Counted from the first letter of the stretch, positions 25,707 through 36,297 are shown. The stretch is 64,000 nt of DNA from Ramlibacter sp. (GCA_030695945.1 JAUYOG010000040.1:1-64000), one strand, 5' to 3'. Numbers and translations are program-made. The notes: generated by a model from the sequence alone, not told the origin.

Positions 25707-27758
25707 ATGAGCAATAGCAATCCCCTTCTCGATTTCACCGGGCTCCCCCTCTTCGACCAGGTCCAGCCACAGCACGTGGGCCCCGCGGTAGACGCCCTGC
25801 TGGCCAGGGCCGACAAGGCCCTGGAAGCCGTCACCCAACCCGACTTCCCCAGCCGCTGGCAGGATATCGCCCAGGTGCTGGACACCGCTACCGAGGAACT
25901 CGGGCGAGCGTGGGGGGTCGTGAGCCACCTGAACAGCGTGGCCGACACACCGGAGCTGCGAGCCGCGTACAACGAGGCCCTGCCCAGGATCACGGACTTC
26001 TGGACGCGCCTCGGCTCGGACGAGCGCCTGTACGCCAAGTACAAGGCCATCGACCCCGCCACCCTCAACAACGAGCAGCGCCAGGCCCACAAGAACGCGA
26101 TCCGCAACTTCGTGCTCGGGGGCGCGGAACTCACCGGGGCCGCCCGGGAACGATTCGCCGCGATCCAGGACCGGCAGGCCGAACTGAGCCAGAAATTCAG
26201 CGAGCACGCGCTGGATGCGACGGACGCTTACTCGTACTACGCGACGGAAGGCGAGCTCGCGGGCCTGCCGGAGGACGTGGTGCAGGCGGCGCGTGCCGCC
26301 GCCGAGGCCGAGGGCAAGCCAGGCTACAAGCTGACCCTGAAGATGCCCAGCTACCTGCCGGTCATGCAGTTCGCGCACAGCAGCGCGCTGCGCGAACGCC
26401 TTTACCGCGCCTACGTGACGCGTGCCAGTGACCAGGGCGACCCCAGGTTCGACAACAGCGCCCTGATTCGCGAAATCCTGGCGCTGCGGCAGGAAGAATC
26501 CCGGCTCCTGGGTTTCAGCAACTTCGGCGAGGTGTCGGTCGTGCCCAAGATGGCGAATTCGCCGCAGCAGGTCATCGACTTCCTGCGTGACCTCGGACGG
26601 CGCGCGCGGCCCTACGCCGAGAAGGACGTTGCCGACATGCGGGCCTTTGCCGCCGAAAAGCTCGGCCTGAAGGATCCACAGGCCTGGGACTGGCCCTACA
26701 TCGGCGAGAAGCTCAAGGAGGAGCGCTACGCCTTCAGCGAGCAGGAGATCAAGGAGTACTTCACCGCCCCCAAGGTGCTGGCGGGCCTGTTCAAGATCGT
26801 CGAGACACTGTTCGAGGTGTCGATCCGCCGCGACGTGGCGCCCGTCTGGAACCCGGGCGTGGAGTTCTACCGCATCGAGCGCGAGCAGAGAAGCGGCGAC
26901 CGCGTCACGACCGAATTGGTGGGCCAGTTCTACCTGGACCCGGCGGCGCGCAACGGCAAGCGGGGCGGCGCCTGGATGGACGACGTTCGCGCGCGCTGGC
27001 TGCGCCCCGACAACGGGCAGTTGCAGACGCCGGTGGCGCACCTGGTGTGCAATTTCGCCGAAGGCGTCGAAGGCAAACCGCCGCTGCTCACGCACGACGA
27101 CGTCATCACCCTCTTCCACGAGTGCGGGCATGGCCTGCACCACATGCTCACGCAGGTGAATGAACGGGACGTCTCCGGCATCAGCGGCGTCGAGTGGGAC
27201 GCGGTGGAGCTGCCCAGCCAGTTCATGGAGAACTTCTGCTGGGAGTGGGCCGTGCTGCGCCACATGACGGCGCACGTGGACACCGGCGCGCCGTTGCCCC
27301 GGGCGCTGTTCGACAAGATGCTTGCCGCCAGGAACTTCCAGAGCGGTTTGCAGACGCTGCGCCAGATCGAGTTCGCCCTGTTCGACATGCTGCTGCACAC
27401 CGAACACGACCCGGCCCACGACTTCATGCCATTGCTCGCGAAGGTGCGCGATGAGGTCGCCGTGTTGCAGCCTCCCGCGTTCAGCCGCACCGCGCACACG
27501 TTCAGCCATATCTTCGCGGGCGGCTATGCGGCCGGCTACTACAGCTACAAGTGGGCCGAGGTGCTCAGCGCCGACGCCTATGCCGCTTTCGAGGAAACAT
27601 CGGGTAACGATGGGTTGCCGAGTATTGAAACCGGGAGAAAATACCGCCAGGCCATCCTTGAGGCCGGCGGCAGCCGGCCCGCGATGGAGTCCTTCAAGGC
27701 CTTCCGGGGCAGGGAACCCTCTCTGGACGCCCTGCTGCGGCACCAGGGAATGGCCTGA
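25707..27758 (+). CDS. prlC: M3-family oligopeptidase A
   Basis: This cytoplasmic zinc peptidase of about 683 residues degrades short peptides and cleaved signal peptides. The zinc site HExxH is visible in TLFHECGHGLHHM, with the third ligand Glu in the segment WDAVELPSQFMEN. The N-terminus MSNSNPLLDFTGLPLFDQV is family-like. The ATG at 25707 gives the conserved start; an ATG at 25698 would add three residues. A small exported protein gene follows after 32 bases. Confidence 0.93.
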   Translation: MSNSNPLLDFTGLPLFDQVQPQHVGPAVDALLARADKALEAVTQPDFPSRWQDIAQVLDTATEELGRAWGVVSHLNSVADTPELRAAYNEALPRITDFWTRLGSDERLYAKYKAIDPATLNNEQRQAHKNAIRNFVLGGAELTGAARERFAAIQDRQAELSQKFSEHALDATDAYSYYATEGELAGLPEDVVQAARAAAEAEGKPGYKLTLKMPSYLPVMQFAHSSALRERLYRAYVTRASDQGDPRFDNSALIREILALRQEESRLLGFSNFGEVSVVPKMANSPQQVIDFLRDLGRRARPYAEKDVADMRAFAAEKLGLKDPQAWDWPYIGEKLKEERYAFSEQEIKEYFTAPKVLAGLFKIVETLFEVSIRRDVAPVWNPGVEFYRIEREQRSGDRVTTELVGQFYLDPAARNGKRGGAWMDDVRARWLRPDNGQLQTPVAHLVCNFAEGVEGKPPLLTHDDVITLFHECGHGLHHMLTQVNERDVSGISGVEWDAVELPSQFMENFCWEWAVLRHMTAHVDTGAPLPRALFDKMLAARNFQSGLQTLRQIEFALFDMLLHTEHDPAHDFMPLLAKVRDEVAVLQPPAFSRTAHTFSHIFAGGYAAGYYSYKWAEVLSADAYAAFEETSGNDGLPSIETGRKYRQAILEAGGSRPAMESFKAFRGREPSLDALLRHQGMA

Positions 27759-27790
27759 CCAGCCAACCCGAGACACTGGAGTTGAAACCG

Positions 27791-28447
27791 ATGTTTTTTG
27801 CCCGTTCCGTGCTTGCCGCCGGGGCCCTGGGGGTGCTGGCCCTCGCAGGGTCCAGTGTTTTTGATGCAAACGCGCAACAAATCTACCGCATCGTCGGGCC
27901 CGACGGGCGGGTCACTTTCTCCGATAAGCCGCCACTGGACACCAATGCCGGCGTCAGTGCCGCGAAAACGGTCGCATTGCCCGGCGCCCGCGGCACCGAC
28001 ATCAGCGCGCTGCCCTTCGACTTGCGCCAGGCCGCGGGCCGGTACCCGGTGACGCTGTATACGGCACCGGACTGCGCGCCCTGTGGCACGGGCCGGACGA
28101 TGCTCGCCAGCCGCGGGATTCCGTTCACCGAAAGAACAGTGACATCCAAGGACGACATCGAGGCACTGCGGCGCCTCGCGGGTTCGCTTTCGCTGCCGTT
28201 CCTCACCATCGGCGGGCAGCAGATCAAGGGCTATTCGGAAGCCGAGTGGGCGCAGTTCCTGAACGCCGCCGGCTACCCCCACACATCGCAATTGCCGCCG
28301 GGCTACGTGCCGGCGCCTGCGGCCCCTTTGGTGGCCGCCCAGGAGCCGCGCATTGCGACCCCGGCCCCTGCAGCGCCGAGGCCGAATACCGCGACCCCGG
28401 CCCCAACGCCGGCGCCGGCGGACAACCCGAGCGGCATCCGCTTCTGA
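27791..28447 (+). CDS. Exported DUF4124 / glutaredoxin-like protein
   Basis: This 218-residue protein has a signal peptide (MFFARSVLAAGALGVLALAG, cleavage near ANAQ). A DUF4124 segment (IYRIVGPDGRVTFSDKPP) is followed by a glutaredoxin-like domain with CxxC in LYTAPDCAPCGTGR and a conserved cis-Pro region LPFLTIGG. The tail is Pro/Ala rich. It probably acts in periplasmic thiol chemistry; the partner is unknown. GGAG precedes the ATG at 27791, and a TTG at 27782 is less likely. Its stop abuts the convergent rpiA stop with no gap. Confidence 0.82.
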   Translation: MFFARSVLAAGALGVLALAGSSVFDANAQQIYRIVGPDGRVTFSDKPPLDTNAGVSAAKTVALPGARGTDISALPFDLRQAAGRYPVTLYTAPDCAPCGTGRTMLASRGIPFTERTVTSKDDIEALRRLAGSLSLPFLTIGGQQIKGYSEAEWAQFLNAAGYPHTSQLPPGYVPAPAAPLVAAQEPRIATPAPAAPRPNTATPAPTPAPADNPSGIRF

Positions 28448-29119
28448 TCAGTACTGGAGCGTCCTGACGCCGCCGGCGGTGCCCAGCAGGCACACGGCGG
28501 CCTTCTGGTGGGCGAACACGCCCACCGTGACGACACCGGGCCACTGACTTACCCGGCTTTCGAACTCCAGCGGCTGCGCGATCGCGAGCCCGGCGACGTC
28601 CAGGATGTGCTGGCCGTTGTCCGTCACGAGCGGCCGGCCTTCCTTCAGCCGGACGCGGGCCGTGCCGCCCAGAGCCGCGAACTGGCGGATGACCCGCTGG
28701 GTGGCCATGGGGATCACCTCCACCGGCACCGGGAAGCGCCCCAGCACCGGAACCTGCTTGGATTCGTCCGCGATGCACACGAACCGCCGCGACTGCGCGG
28801 CGACGATCTTCTCGCGCGTGAGGGCGGCGCCGCCGCCCTTGATCATGTTCCCGTGCGGGTCGATCTCGTCCGCACCGTCGATGTAGACCGCGATCTCGCC
28901 CACATCGTTGGCGTCGAACACCGGGATGCCGATCGCCTCGAGCCGCTCGGTCGAGGCGTTCGAACTGGACACCGCGCCGGGGATCCGGCCCTTCATCGCG
29001 GCAAGCGCCTCGATGAACTTGTTGACCGTGGACCCGGTGCCGACGCCCACGATTTCTCCCTCGACCACGTACTGCAGGGCGGCCTGGCCGACCAGCGCTT
29101 TCAGTTCATCCTGGTTCAT
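28448..29119 (-). CDS. rpiA: Ribose-5-phosphate isomerase A
   Basis: This 223-residue enzyme interconverts ribose 5-phosphate and ribulose 5-phosphate in the pentose phosphate pathway. The phosphate loop [15 protein letters not shown], the catalytic block YIDGADEID and the [11 protein letters not shown] motif are all intact. The length is normal. It is divergent from pyrD with only 40 bases between the two starts, so their promoters must overlap. Confidence 0.97.
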   Translation of the reverse strand: MNQDELKALVGQAALQYVVEGEIVGVGTGSTVNKFIEALAAMKGRIPGAVSSSNASTERLEAIGIPVFDANDVGEIAVYIDGADEIDPHGNMIKGGGAALTREKIVAAQSRRFVCIADESKQVPVLGRFPVPVEVIPMATQRVIRQFAALGGTARVRLKEGRPLVTDNGQHILDVAGLAIAQPLEFESRVSQWPGVVTVGVFAHQKAAVCLLGTAGGVRTLQY

Positions 29120-29159
29120 TTGCGTCCTGCGACAATCATTGGGTTACCCCGAATTATCC

Positions 29160-30224
29160 ATGTCGCTGCTGCCCTACTCGCTCGCCCGTCCCTTCCTCTT
29201 CGGGCTCGACCCCGAAACCGCGCACGAGCTCACGATGCAATCCCTGGCCCGCCTGCAGGGCACGCCGCTGGAGTGGTCGTACTGCAACCGCATGGTCGAC
29301 GATCCCATCGAGCTGGCCGGACTGACGTTTCCCAACCGCGTGGGCCTGGCGGCGGGCCTGGACAAGAATGCCCGCTGCATCGACGGCCTCGGCGCCCTTG
29401 GCTTCGGTTTCGTGGAGGTGGGCACCGTGACGCCTCGGCCCCAGCCGGGCAACCCCAAGCCGCGGATGTTCCGCCTGCCCGAAGCCAATGCGCTGATCAA
29501 CCGCCTGGGCTTCAACAACGACGGCCTCGAAGCCTTCGTCGCCAACGTCAAGCGCTCGTCCTTCCGCAAGAAGGGCCGCATCCTGGGCCTCAACATCGGC
29601 AAGAACGCGGCCACGCCCATCGAGAATGCCACCAGCGACTACCTGGTGTGCCTGGACGGCGTGTACCCGCACGCGGATTACGTGACGATCAACATCTCCA
29701 GCCCGAACACCAGCAACCTGCGCTCATTGCAGACCGACGAGGCGCTGGAGGGCCTGCTGGGCGCCATCGCCAATCGCCGTGAGGCGCTGGCGCGCCAGCA
29801 TGGCCGCCGCGTGCCGATCTTCGTGAAGATCGCGCCCGACCTCGACCAGGCCCAGGTCGAGGTGATCGCCGCGGCCCTGAAGCGCCACGGCATGGACGGC
29901 GTGGTCGCCACCAACACGACCACGAGCCGCGAAGCCGTGAAAGGCCTGCCGCACGCCGAGGAAGCCGGCGGCCTGAGCGGCGCGCCCGTGCTGGAGCCGA
30001 GCAACCGGGTCATCGGGCAATTGCGCGCCGTGCTGGGCGGGAAGTTCCCCATCATCGGTGTCGGGGGCATCATGAGCGCCGACGATGCAGTGAGCAAGAT
30101 CCAGGCGGGGGCGGACGTGGTTCAGATCTACACGGGCCTCATCTACCGCGGCCCCCCTCTCGTGACCCAGGCCGCTCGCGCGATCCAGCGCATGCGCAAA
30201 GCTGGCGAAGCTCAAAAAGCGTAG
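29160..30224 (+). CDS. pyrD: Dihydroorotate dehydrogenase (quinone), class 2
   Basis: This 354-residue FMN enzyme is attached to the inner membrane by its N-terminal helices and oxidises dihydroorotate with quinone in pyrimidine synthesis. Evidence is the N-terminal extension [17 protein letters not shown], the FMN region [15 protein letters not shown], the catalytic Ser in [11 protein letters not shown] and the C-terminal [14 protein letters not shown] block. The ATG at 29160 gives the class-2 N-terminus. Its 3' end overlaps the convergent TonB-receptor gene by 13 bases. Confidence 0.97.
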   Translation: MSLLPYSLARPFLFGLDPETAHELTMQSLARLQGTPLEWSYCNRMVDDPIELAGLTFPNRVGLAAGLDKNARCIDGLGALGFGFVEVGTVTPRPQPGNPKPRMFRLPEANALINRLGFNNDGLEAFVANVKRSSFRKKGRILGLNIGKNAATPIENATSDYLVCLDGVYPHADYVTINISSPNTSNLRSLQTDEALEGLLGAIANRREALARQHGRRVPIFVKIAPDLDQAQVEVIAAALKRHGMDGVVATNTTTSREAVKGLPHAEEAGGLSGAPVLEPSNRVIGQLRAVLGGKFPIIGVGGIMSADDAVSKIQAGADVVQIYTGLIYRGPPLVTQAARAIQRMRKAGEAQKA

Positions 30225-32335
30225 CTGCCCGCCAGCTTGACCACGTAGCTTCGGCCCGGCGCCGGTTCGAAGAAGCGGCCATTGCCCTCGTTGACGATGA
30301 CGGACCCGGCATAGCGGCGGTCCAGCGCGTTGTCCACGCGCGCCGTGACGGACAGGCTCCAGCGGCGGACATCGAACACATAGCCCGCGTGCAGGGCGAG
30401 CGCGGTGAACGAAGGCGCCGCTTCGGTGTTCGCATCGTTGACGTACACGCGGCTGGAGCGGCGCAGCTCCATCCCCGCACGCCAGCCCCGCGCCGGCTGC
30501 CACGCCGCCTCGATCGCCGTGATGGTCTGCGCGGTGCCGGGAATGCGGTTACCGGCGGGAACGACCTGCGTGGGAACGGCGCACGGCGCCGCGTTGCAGG
30601 TGGTGAAGGCGTCGCGGTAGCGGGCGTCCAGCCAGGTATGGGCCATCTGCCACTGCCAATCGGTCGCCGGGACCGCGCTCCAGGACAGCTCCAGGCCCCG
30701 CCGGCGCGTCTCGCCGGCGTTCTGGAACGAACTGCGGCCGCCGCTGTTCGTCCGCGTGACGATTTCATCGCGCGTGCCGGTGTGGAACAGCGCGGCGCTC
30801 CATTGGCTTCGCCACGCATCCGGCACGCGGCCCTTGACGCCGACCTCGATGTTGTCGCTGCGCGAAGGCCGCAGCGCGAAGTTCAGGCCCGCCGACCCGT
30901 CGGCGCGATACGCGAGCTCATTGAACGTCGGCGTCTCGAACCCCCGGCCCGCGGCGGCATACAGGTGCGTGCGCGGTGACAGGGAGTACATCAATCCCGC
31001 GACCGGCAGCGTCGCGCTGTAGCGGACCTCGCCGCTGTCGTCGCCGTTCGCGCCCGCGATGTACCGGTCGCCGGACGAAAAGCGGACCGAGCTGTGACGC
31101 ACGCCCGCCGTCAACGTCCAGTCGGGCGCGAACGTCCAGGCTGCCTGCATGTAGGGATCGAGGTTGGCCACCCGGTTGTCCTCCTCGCGCCGCAAGGCCC
31201 CTTTCTCGCCGAGCGCCGGCCCGGAAAAGTTCTGCCAGCCCCGGCGATGTTCGTCCATGTGGTCGTACGACAGGCCCGCCACCACCTCCAGCGGCCCCAG
31301 CGCGGTCTGCCGTTTGCCGGTCCAGCGCAAGTCCGCGCCCGTGTAGCGCCGCTCCAGGCCGATCACGCCGCCGGGGTGCAAGGCGTTTGCCTGCGGTCCC
31401 GCCGGGATGGCCTGGAATTGCTCGGTGTCGCGCTCGCCGGCATAGAGCATCAGGCGCAGCCGGTCGCCTCCGTCCAGCCGATGATCGTGGACCACCCCGA
31501 GCTGGCTTTGCGTGACGGTCTTGCGGGTATTGAACAGCGTCGCCGATGCATCGGCACTGCGCGGAGCCGCATTGAACTGAGCCCGCGTCAGGCCCAGCGG
31601 GTCGTCGGCGCGCAGCTTGACGGTGTTGGCCACCAGCGTCCAGTCACTGCCCTCCCCGCGCTTGAAATCCAGCCTGGCGTTGCCGACATTCCGCTCGGCG
31701 CTGCTGTGCTCCCGCGAACCGTCGGTGGCAAACCGGTTGGCGCTGATCACATAGCCCAGTGCGGGCGTGCCCCCGCTGACCCGCAGGCCCGGTCGAACCA
31801 GCCCGTCGCTGCCGACGGCCAGGCTGGACGACAGGACCGGCGCGCCGTCGCCCGCTTCGGTGAAGACCTGCAGCACGCCACCCGACGAATTGCCGTAGAG
31901 CACTGAAAAGGGCCCGCGCAGTAGTTCGATGCGGCCCGCCGACGAGAGATCGATGTGGGACAACTGGCCCTGGCCGTCCGGCATGGTCGCGGGTATCCCG
32001 TCCACATACAGGCGCACACCGCGCACGCCGAACGTGGAGCGCGCGCCAAAGCCCCGGATGGAGAGTTGCAGGTCCTGCGCGTGGTTCTGCCGGTCGCGCG
32101 CGGCCACGCCCGGCACCCCTCCCAGGCTTTCCGACAGGTTGATCTCCGGCCGACCGGCCGCGCGCAGGCGCGCACCGTCGATGACGTCCACGGAGGCCGG
32201 CACGTCGAACGGCGATGCTTCCGTCCGCGTTGCCGTGATCGTGACCGGGGGCAGAACCCGCTCCTGTGATTGCGCCAGCGGCGGCGCGGCCAGCAGGGCG
32301 GCCATGATCAGGTGGAGCCGGCTTGCCTGGTCCAC
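30212..32335 (-). CDS. TonB-dependent outer-membrane receptor
   Basis: This 707-residue protein has a signal peptide ([16 protein letters not shown]), a TonB-box-like VTITATR, a plug domain ([58 protein letters not shown]) and a 22-strand barrel ending in [12 protein letters not shown] with terminal Phe. The GTG start at 32335 lies immediately after the upstream stop and has CTGGAG six bases before it; an ATG at 32305 is possible but would truncate the signal peptide. The ligand is unknown. Its place behind an L-2-hydroxyglutarate-oxidase-like gene and an N-formylglutamate amidohydrolase is unusual for a siderophore receptor. Confidence 0.9.
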   Translation of the reverse strand: MDQASRLHLIMAALLAAPPLAQSQERVLPPVTITATRTEASPFDVPASVDVIDGARLRAAGRPEINLSESLGGVPGVAARDRQNHAQDLQLSIRGFGARSTFGVRGVRLYVDGIPATMPDGQGQLSHIDLSSAGRIELLRGPFSVLYGNSSGGVLQVFTEAGDGAPVLSSSLAVGSDGLVRPGLRVSGGTPALGYVISANRFATDGSREHSSAERNVGNARLDFKRGEGSDWTLVANTVKLRADDPLGLTRAQFNAAPRSADASATLFNTRKTVTQSQLGVVHDHRLDGGDRLRLMLYAGERDTEQFQAIPAGPQANALHPGGVIGLERRYTGADLRWTGKRQTALGPLEVVAGLSYDHMDEHRRGWQNFSGPALGEKGALRREEDNRVANLDPYMQAAWTFAPDWTLTAGVRHSSVRFSSGDRYIAGANGDDSGEVRYSATLPVAGLMYSLSPRTHLYAAAGRGFETPTFNELAYRADGSAGLNFALRPSRSDNIEVGVKGRVPDAWRSQWSAALFHTGTRDEIVTRTNSGGRSSFQNAGETRRRGLELSWSAVPATDWQWQMAHTWLDARYRDAFTTCNAAPCAVPTQVVPAGNRIPGTAQTITAIEAAWQPARGWRAGMELRRSSRVYVNDANTEAAPSFTALALHAGYVFDVRRWSLSVTARVDNALDRRYAGSVIVNEGNGRFFEPAPGRSYVVKLAGSYAF

Positions 32336-33451
32336 CTAGGGCTCCAGTAGCGTGAGCACGTGTTCGCCGATGGCCAGCGCGCTCGTCAGCCCCGGCGATT
32401 CGATGCCGAACAGGTTGACCAGACCGGGCACACCATGCGACTGCGGCCCGTCGATGCGGAAGTCGGGCGCCTTTTCGCCGGGGCCATGGATCTTGGGGCG
32501 TACGCCGCTGTAGCTGGGCTGCAGCGCACCGTCCGCGAGGCCGGGCCAATAGCGCCGCACTTCGGCATAGAAACCGTCGGCACGCCGCGGGTCGACCGTG
32601 TAGTCGATGTCTTCTGCCCGCTTCACATCGAGCCACTCCTGGTCGGGCCCGAACTTGGCCTGGCCGCCCAGGTCCAGCGTCAGGTGCACGCCCAGCCATG
32701 CGTCCGCGGGCGCGGGGTACACCAGGTGTGAGAACGGCGGGCGGCCGGACAGCGCGTAGTAGTTGCCCTTGGAAAAGTATTCGCGCGGCACGAAGCGAGG
32801 ATCGAGCCCGTCGAACCGGCGCGCCAATCCGCACGCGTGCAGCGAGGCCGAATTGACGACGACAGGCGCTGCCACTTCGCTGCCCTCCGCAAAGCGCACG
32901 ACGTGCGGCCGGCCGCCCCGCCCCAGCACCGCCGACTCGACGGCCGAGCCCAGCGCGACCATGCCGCCGGCCTTCTCGAGGTCGCCTTGCAAAGCCAGCA
33001 TGAAGCCATGGCTGTCCACGATGCCGGTGCTTGGCGAGAAGAGCGCCGCCGTGCACCGCAGGTCCGGCTCGAGGGCGCGCGCCTCGCTCGCTTCCAGCCA
33101 CTGCACGGGAACCCCGTTGGCGATGGCGCGGTCCTGCAGTGTCCGCAGCGCCGCGGCTTCGGCATCGCCGTTGCCGACGACCAGCTTGCCGCAGTTGCGG
33201 TGCCCCACGCCATGGCTGGCGCACAACTCGTACAACAGCGCCTTGCCGCGCACGCACAGGCGGGCCTTGAGCGATCCGGGGGCGTAGTAAAGGCCGGCGT
33301 GGATGACCTCGCTGTTGCGCGAACTCACGCCCTGTCCGATGGCGGTCTGGGCCTCGGCGACGATGGTTTCCCGGCCGCTTTGCGCCAGCGCGCGCGCCAC
33401 GGCAAGCCCCACCGCACCCGCCCCGATGACGATCGCGTCGACCTGGTCCAT
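32336..33451 (-). CDS. lhgO: FAD-dependent oxidoreductase, L-2-hydroxyglutarate oxidase-like
   Basis: This protein of about 371 residues is in the DAO family. The FAD dinucleotide motif is [15 protein letters not shown], followed by [14 protein letters not shown], which is characteristic of LhgO/L2HGDH, and a C-terminal [14 protein letters not shown] block. The expected reaction is L-2-hydroxyglutarate to 2-oxoglutarate. Its ATG at 33451 shares one base with the stop of the amidohydrolase gene (TGATG). The receptor gene follows at once. The symbol is given for family resemblance; another 2-hydroxy or amino acid substrate is possible. Confidence 0.8.
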   Translation of the reverse strand: MDQVDAIVIGAGAVGLAVARALAQSGRETIVAEAQTAIGQGVSSRNSEVIHAGLYYAPGSLKARLCVRGKALLYELCASHGVGHRNCGKLVVGNGDAEAAALRTLQDRAIANGVPVQWLEASEARALEPDLRCTAALFSPSTGIVDSHGFMLALQGDLEKAGGMVALGSAVESAVLGRGGRPHVVRFAEGSEVAAPVVVNSASLHACGLARRFDGLDPRFVPREYFSKGNYYALSGRPPFSHLVYPAPADAWLGVHLTLDLGGQAKFGPDQEWLDVKRAEDIDYTVDPRRADGFYAEVRRYWPGLADGALQPSYSGVRPKIHGPGEKAPDFRIDGPQSHGVPGLVNLFGIESPGLTSALAIGEHVLTLLEP

Positions 33452-34299
33452 CACAGGCCGCGCGGGTCGGTGCCCAGCAGCATCGCGACGAGCGAGCGCA
33501 GGTGCCGCTTGAGCGGCTCGAAGCCTTCATGCGGCTCGAGCGTCTTCTCGTCCATGTACAGCCGCCGGTTGACCTCGACCTGGATGCTGTGGCGATCCCG
33601 GGCCGGGTCGCCATATCGCCGCACCAGTTCCACGCCCTTGTACGGATGGTTGTACTCCACGCTGTAGCCCTCGGCGCGCAAGTGGTCGCAGATGCGGCGC
33701 GACAGCGCCGGGCTGGCGGAAGTGCCTTCGCGGTCGCCCACGACGAAGTCCGCATGCACCAGCCCCGGGAAATCGGTGGAGTATTCGGACGCCACGGCCG
33801 GCATCGAATGGCAGTTGAGGTGGATGCTGTAGCCGTGCCGCGCATGCGCCGCGTCCACCGCCGCGCGGACGGCATCGTGGTACGGCCGCCAGCACCGCTC
33901 GATTCGCGACCGCACCTCCTGCACCGAAAGCTTGCGCTCGTAGAGCGGAACGCCCTCGTCGGTGATGCGCCAGACGAGCCCCTTGCCGAGCCGCACCTTC
34001 GCGAGCGCCTTCGGGTCGGTTTCCACCGGATCGGGCCACTCCTCGGCGAACAGGGAGACGTCGATCTCGGTCGTGTTGCGGTTCACGTCGAGGTAGCTGC
34101 GTGGAAACAGCGCCTCGACCCACCCTACGCCCAGGGGTGGCGCGAAGTCGTAGAGCTTTTCCACATGCGTGTCCTCGGCCTGGCGCAGGGTGCGCGGATC
34201 GCATGCGTGGCCGAAGTCTTCGGGATAGTTCACGCCGCTGTGGGGAGAATCGAGCACGAGGGGGGTGCTGCCCGCGACGGTTGCGACCAGGAAACTCAT
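33451..34299 (-). CDS. N-formylglutamate amidohydrolase family protein
   Basis: This 282-residue protein is in the HutG/N-formylglutamate amidohydrolase family, which releases formate and glutamate in histidine degradation. Family blocks are [36 protein letters not shown] and [15 protein letters not shown]. No hut genes are present, so histidine degradation is not supported by context. It is first in a three-gene operon with the LhgO-like oxidase and the TonB receptor. The 164 bases before it are shared with the divergent LysR gene. Confidence 0.85.
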   Translation of the reverse strand: MSFLVATVAGSTPLVLDSPHSGVNYPEDFGHACDPRTLRQAEDTHVEKLYDFAPPLGVGWVEALFPRSYLDVNRNTTEIDVSLFAEEWPDPVETDPKALAKVRLGKGLVWRITDEGVPLYERKLSVQEVRSRIERCWRPYHDAVRAAVDAAHARHGYSIHLNCHSMPAVASEYSTDFPGLVHADFVVGDREGTSASPALSRRICDHLRAEGYSVEYNHPYKGVELVRRYGDPARDRHSIQVEVNRRLYMDEKTLEPHEGFEPLKRHLRSLVAMLLGTDPRGL

Positions 34300-34463
34300 G
34301 GCATCGATTGTGGCGCAGGCGCCAATGCGGGGGCGTAAGTGGAAGCCGCAACGGGGGCCCAGCCACGGCCCAGCTCGCCGGCTTCGGATGAGCGGATGGT
34401 GGATACTTCGCGCACGGGCACGACCGCCGCCTTCCGGCGCTCGCCTCGCACCACAGCGCCGCG

Positions 34464-35396
34464 ATGAAATTCAGACTCAGACAAATGGAGGTCTTCCGGG
34501 CCGTGATGCTCACGGGCTCCATCAAGGCCGCTGCGCAACTGCTCTTCGCATCGCAGCCGGCCGTCAGCCGGATCGTCGCCCACACCGAACAGACGCTCGG
34601 GCTCACGCTGTTCAATCGCGTCAAGGGCAAACTCGTCCCGACTCCCGAAGGAGATGCGCTGTTCCGGGAAGTCGACGAGTTTTACCAGCAAGCGCTGAAG
34701 GTGGACGAGTTCGCCCGTTCACTGGCACTGGGCCCGTCCGGCACGCTGAGGATCGCCGCCAGCCCCAGCTTGTCGCGGGGATTGATGTCGCGCGCGATCG
34801 CGCAGTTCGTGCAGCGCTACCCCAACATCCGCGTGAACTTCAGGACTACATTGCTCAACAGCATGCCCCAGGAAGTGCTGAGCAACAAGGTCGACCTGGC
34901 GGTGTCCGTGCATCCCATCGACCATCAGAACCTGCGTGTGGAGCCCTTCACGCGCGGCCGGATGGTCTGCGTCGTGCCGCTGGGCCACGAGCTCGCACAG
35001 CTGGCGGTCGTTCCACTGGTGGAGCTGGCGCGCTACCCCGTCATCTCGCACGACCCGGGAATCCCGTTCGGGCAGCTGGTTGCCGCCGCCTGCGAGAAGG
35101 CCGGCGTGGAGCTGACGACGCGGATCCACATCCACCAGAGCGACATGGCCTGTTCGCTGGCGCGGTCCGGGGCGGGGGTGGCGATCGTCGACGAATTCAC
35201 GGCCGAGGGGATGGGCTGGACCGACCTGCACACGCTGCCACTGGCCGAGGAGATCGTGCTCGAACCGAGCATCGTGCGTTCGGCGTTCGACCATGGCCGC
35301 ACGCACGCCGACAAGTTCATCGAGGTACTCAAGCAGCAAGCCGCCCGCGAAGGGCGGGGCCCTAAGGCCGGCGATCCCGCCGCGCCGGGCGATTAA
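34464..35396 (+). CDS. LysR-family transcriptional regulator
   Basis: This 310-residue regulator has an N-terminal winged helix (MKFRLRQMEVFRAVMLTGSI; helix-turn-helix in FASQPAVSRIVAHTEQTLG) and a LysR substrate-binding domain (TLRIAASPSLSRGLM onward). It precedes a catabolic cluster on the same strand and presumably senses that pathway's substrate. A 29-base motif beginning at its stop codon recurs 814 bases downstream and is a candidate binding site. It is divergent from the amidohydrolase operon. Confidence 0.92.
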   Translation: MKFRLRQMEVFRAVMLTGSIKAAAQLLFASQPAVSRIVAHTEQTLGLTLFNRVKGKLVPTPEGDALFREVDEFYQQALKVDEFARSLALGPSGTLRIAASPSLSRGLMSRAIAQFVQRYPNIRVNFRTTLLNSMPQEVLSNKVDLAVSVHPIDHQNLRVEPFTRGRMVCVVPLGHELAQLAVVPLVELARYPVISHDPGIPFGQLVAAACEKAGVELTTRIHIHQSDMACSLARSGAGVAIVDEFTAEGMGWTDLHTLPLAEEIVLEPSIVRSAFDHGRTHADKFIEVLKQQAAREGRGPKAGDPAAPGD

Positions 35397-35421
35397 CCTG
35401 ACTGCATCCCCCACAGCATAA
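35393..35421 (+). promoter_or_regulatory. Candidate operator, copy 1 (before RraA-like gene)
   Basis: A 29-base motif matches 36207-36235 in 23 of 29 positions. Conserved bases follow TTAAC.TGAC.GCAT, then CC.C, then CAGCA.AA. Within it TGC (35403-35405) and GCA (35416-35418) form a TGC-N10-GCA dyad, compatible with a LysR-type site. It lies 83 bases before the RraA-like ATG. Confidence 0.5.
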
Positions 35422-35503
35422 AGATCACGCGCCCGCGGCCCTGGGCGCGCGTAGATTGGGCGGCTGGCCTGCCGACCGGCGGGCTTTCAGTCTGACCCAT
35501 CCC

Positions 35504-36178
35504 ATGAGCCAAGCAACCATCTTCCAGCGGCGCGCACAGGCCGACCCGGCCCTCGTAGAACGTTTCAGCCACGTGCCCGTCGCCAACATCAGCGATGTCA
35601 TGATGCGCCTCACGGCCGGGGGCGCGCGCTTGCGCCCGATGCACGCCGGAGGTCCCATGGCCGGCTGCGCGCTCACCGTCAAGACCCGCCCCGGCGACAA
35701 CTTGTTCGTCCACAAGGCGCTGGACCTGGCAAAGCCTGGCGACGTCGTCGTCGTGGACGCGGGAGGCGATCTCACCAACGCGATCATCGGCGAGTTGATG
35801 AGCGGTTATGCGGCCAGCCGCGGCATTGCCGGTATCGTGATCAACGGTGCGATCCGCGACGCCGACACTTTGCGAAAGAATGATTTTCCGGTGTATGCAG
35901 CCGGTGTCACGCACCGCGGCCCCTACAAGGACGGGCCTGGGCAAATCAACGTCCCCGTGAGCCTCGACGGCATGGTGGTGCGGCCCGGCGACATCGTGGT
36001 GGGTGACGGCGACGGCGTTCTGTGCATCCCGCTGGAACAGGCCGCCGCCATCTGTGCCGCGGCCGAGGACAAGCACGCGCAGGAAGAACAGACCATCGCG
36101 GCCATTGCCGCCGGCCGCCTGGACACGTCTTGGATCGATGCCGCATTGAAGCGGCAGGGCTTCGGCGCCGAAGAGTAA
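35504..36178 (+). CDS. RraA-like aldolase/dimethylmenaquinone-methyltransferase family protein
   Basis: This 224-residue protein belongs to the RraA/HMG-aldolase fold. Motifs are NISDVMMRL, GDLTNAIIGELMSGYAASRG, GIVINGAIRDADTL (Arg-Asp for substrate and metal) and DGDGVLCIP. Related enzymes cleave 4-hydroxy-4-methyl-2-oxoglutarate or oxaloacetate. The ATG at 35504 fits the family N-terminus. Here it heads a degradation cluster with two dehydrogenases, so a retro-aldol or decarboxylation step is likely, but the substrate is unknown. It is not a true RraA, since that RNase E inhibitor is shorter. Confidence 0.85.
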   Translation: MSQATIFQRRAQADPALVERFSHVPVANISDVMMRLTAGGARLRPMHAGGPMAGCALTVKTRPGDNLFVHKALDLAKPGDVVVVDAGGDLTNAIIGELMSGYAASRGIAGIVINGAIRDADTLRKNDFPVYAAGVTHRGPYKDGPGQINVPVSLDGMVVRPGDIVVGDGDGVLCIPLEQAAAICAAAEDKHAQEEQTIAAIAAGRLDTSWIDAALKRQGFGAEE

Positions 36179-36206
36179 ACCGAAATGCTGTGCGGCGGCG
36201 CGGCGG

Positions 36207-36235
36207 TTAACGTGACCGCATACCACGCAGCACAA
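36207..36235 (+). promoter_or_regulatory. Candidate operator, copy 2 (before HIBADH-like gene)
   Basis: This is the second copy of the 29-base motif described at 35393. It lies 63 bases before the ATG of the next gene, in the 119-base gap after the RraA-like gene. Its presence in both gaps of the cluster, same orientation, suggests that both transcription units answer to one regulator, most simply the adjacent LysR protein. Confidence 0.5.
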
Positions 36236-36297
36236 CGAGCACTCGCCACGAGATCGGCCTGCGCATAGAGTCCACCCCCTATCCCAGGAACAGCCCC

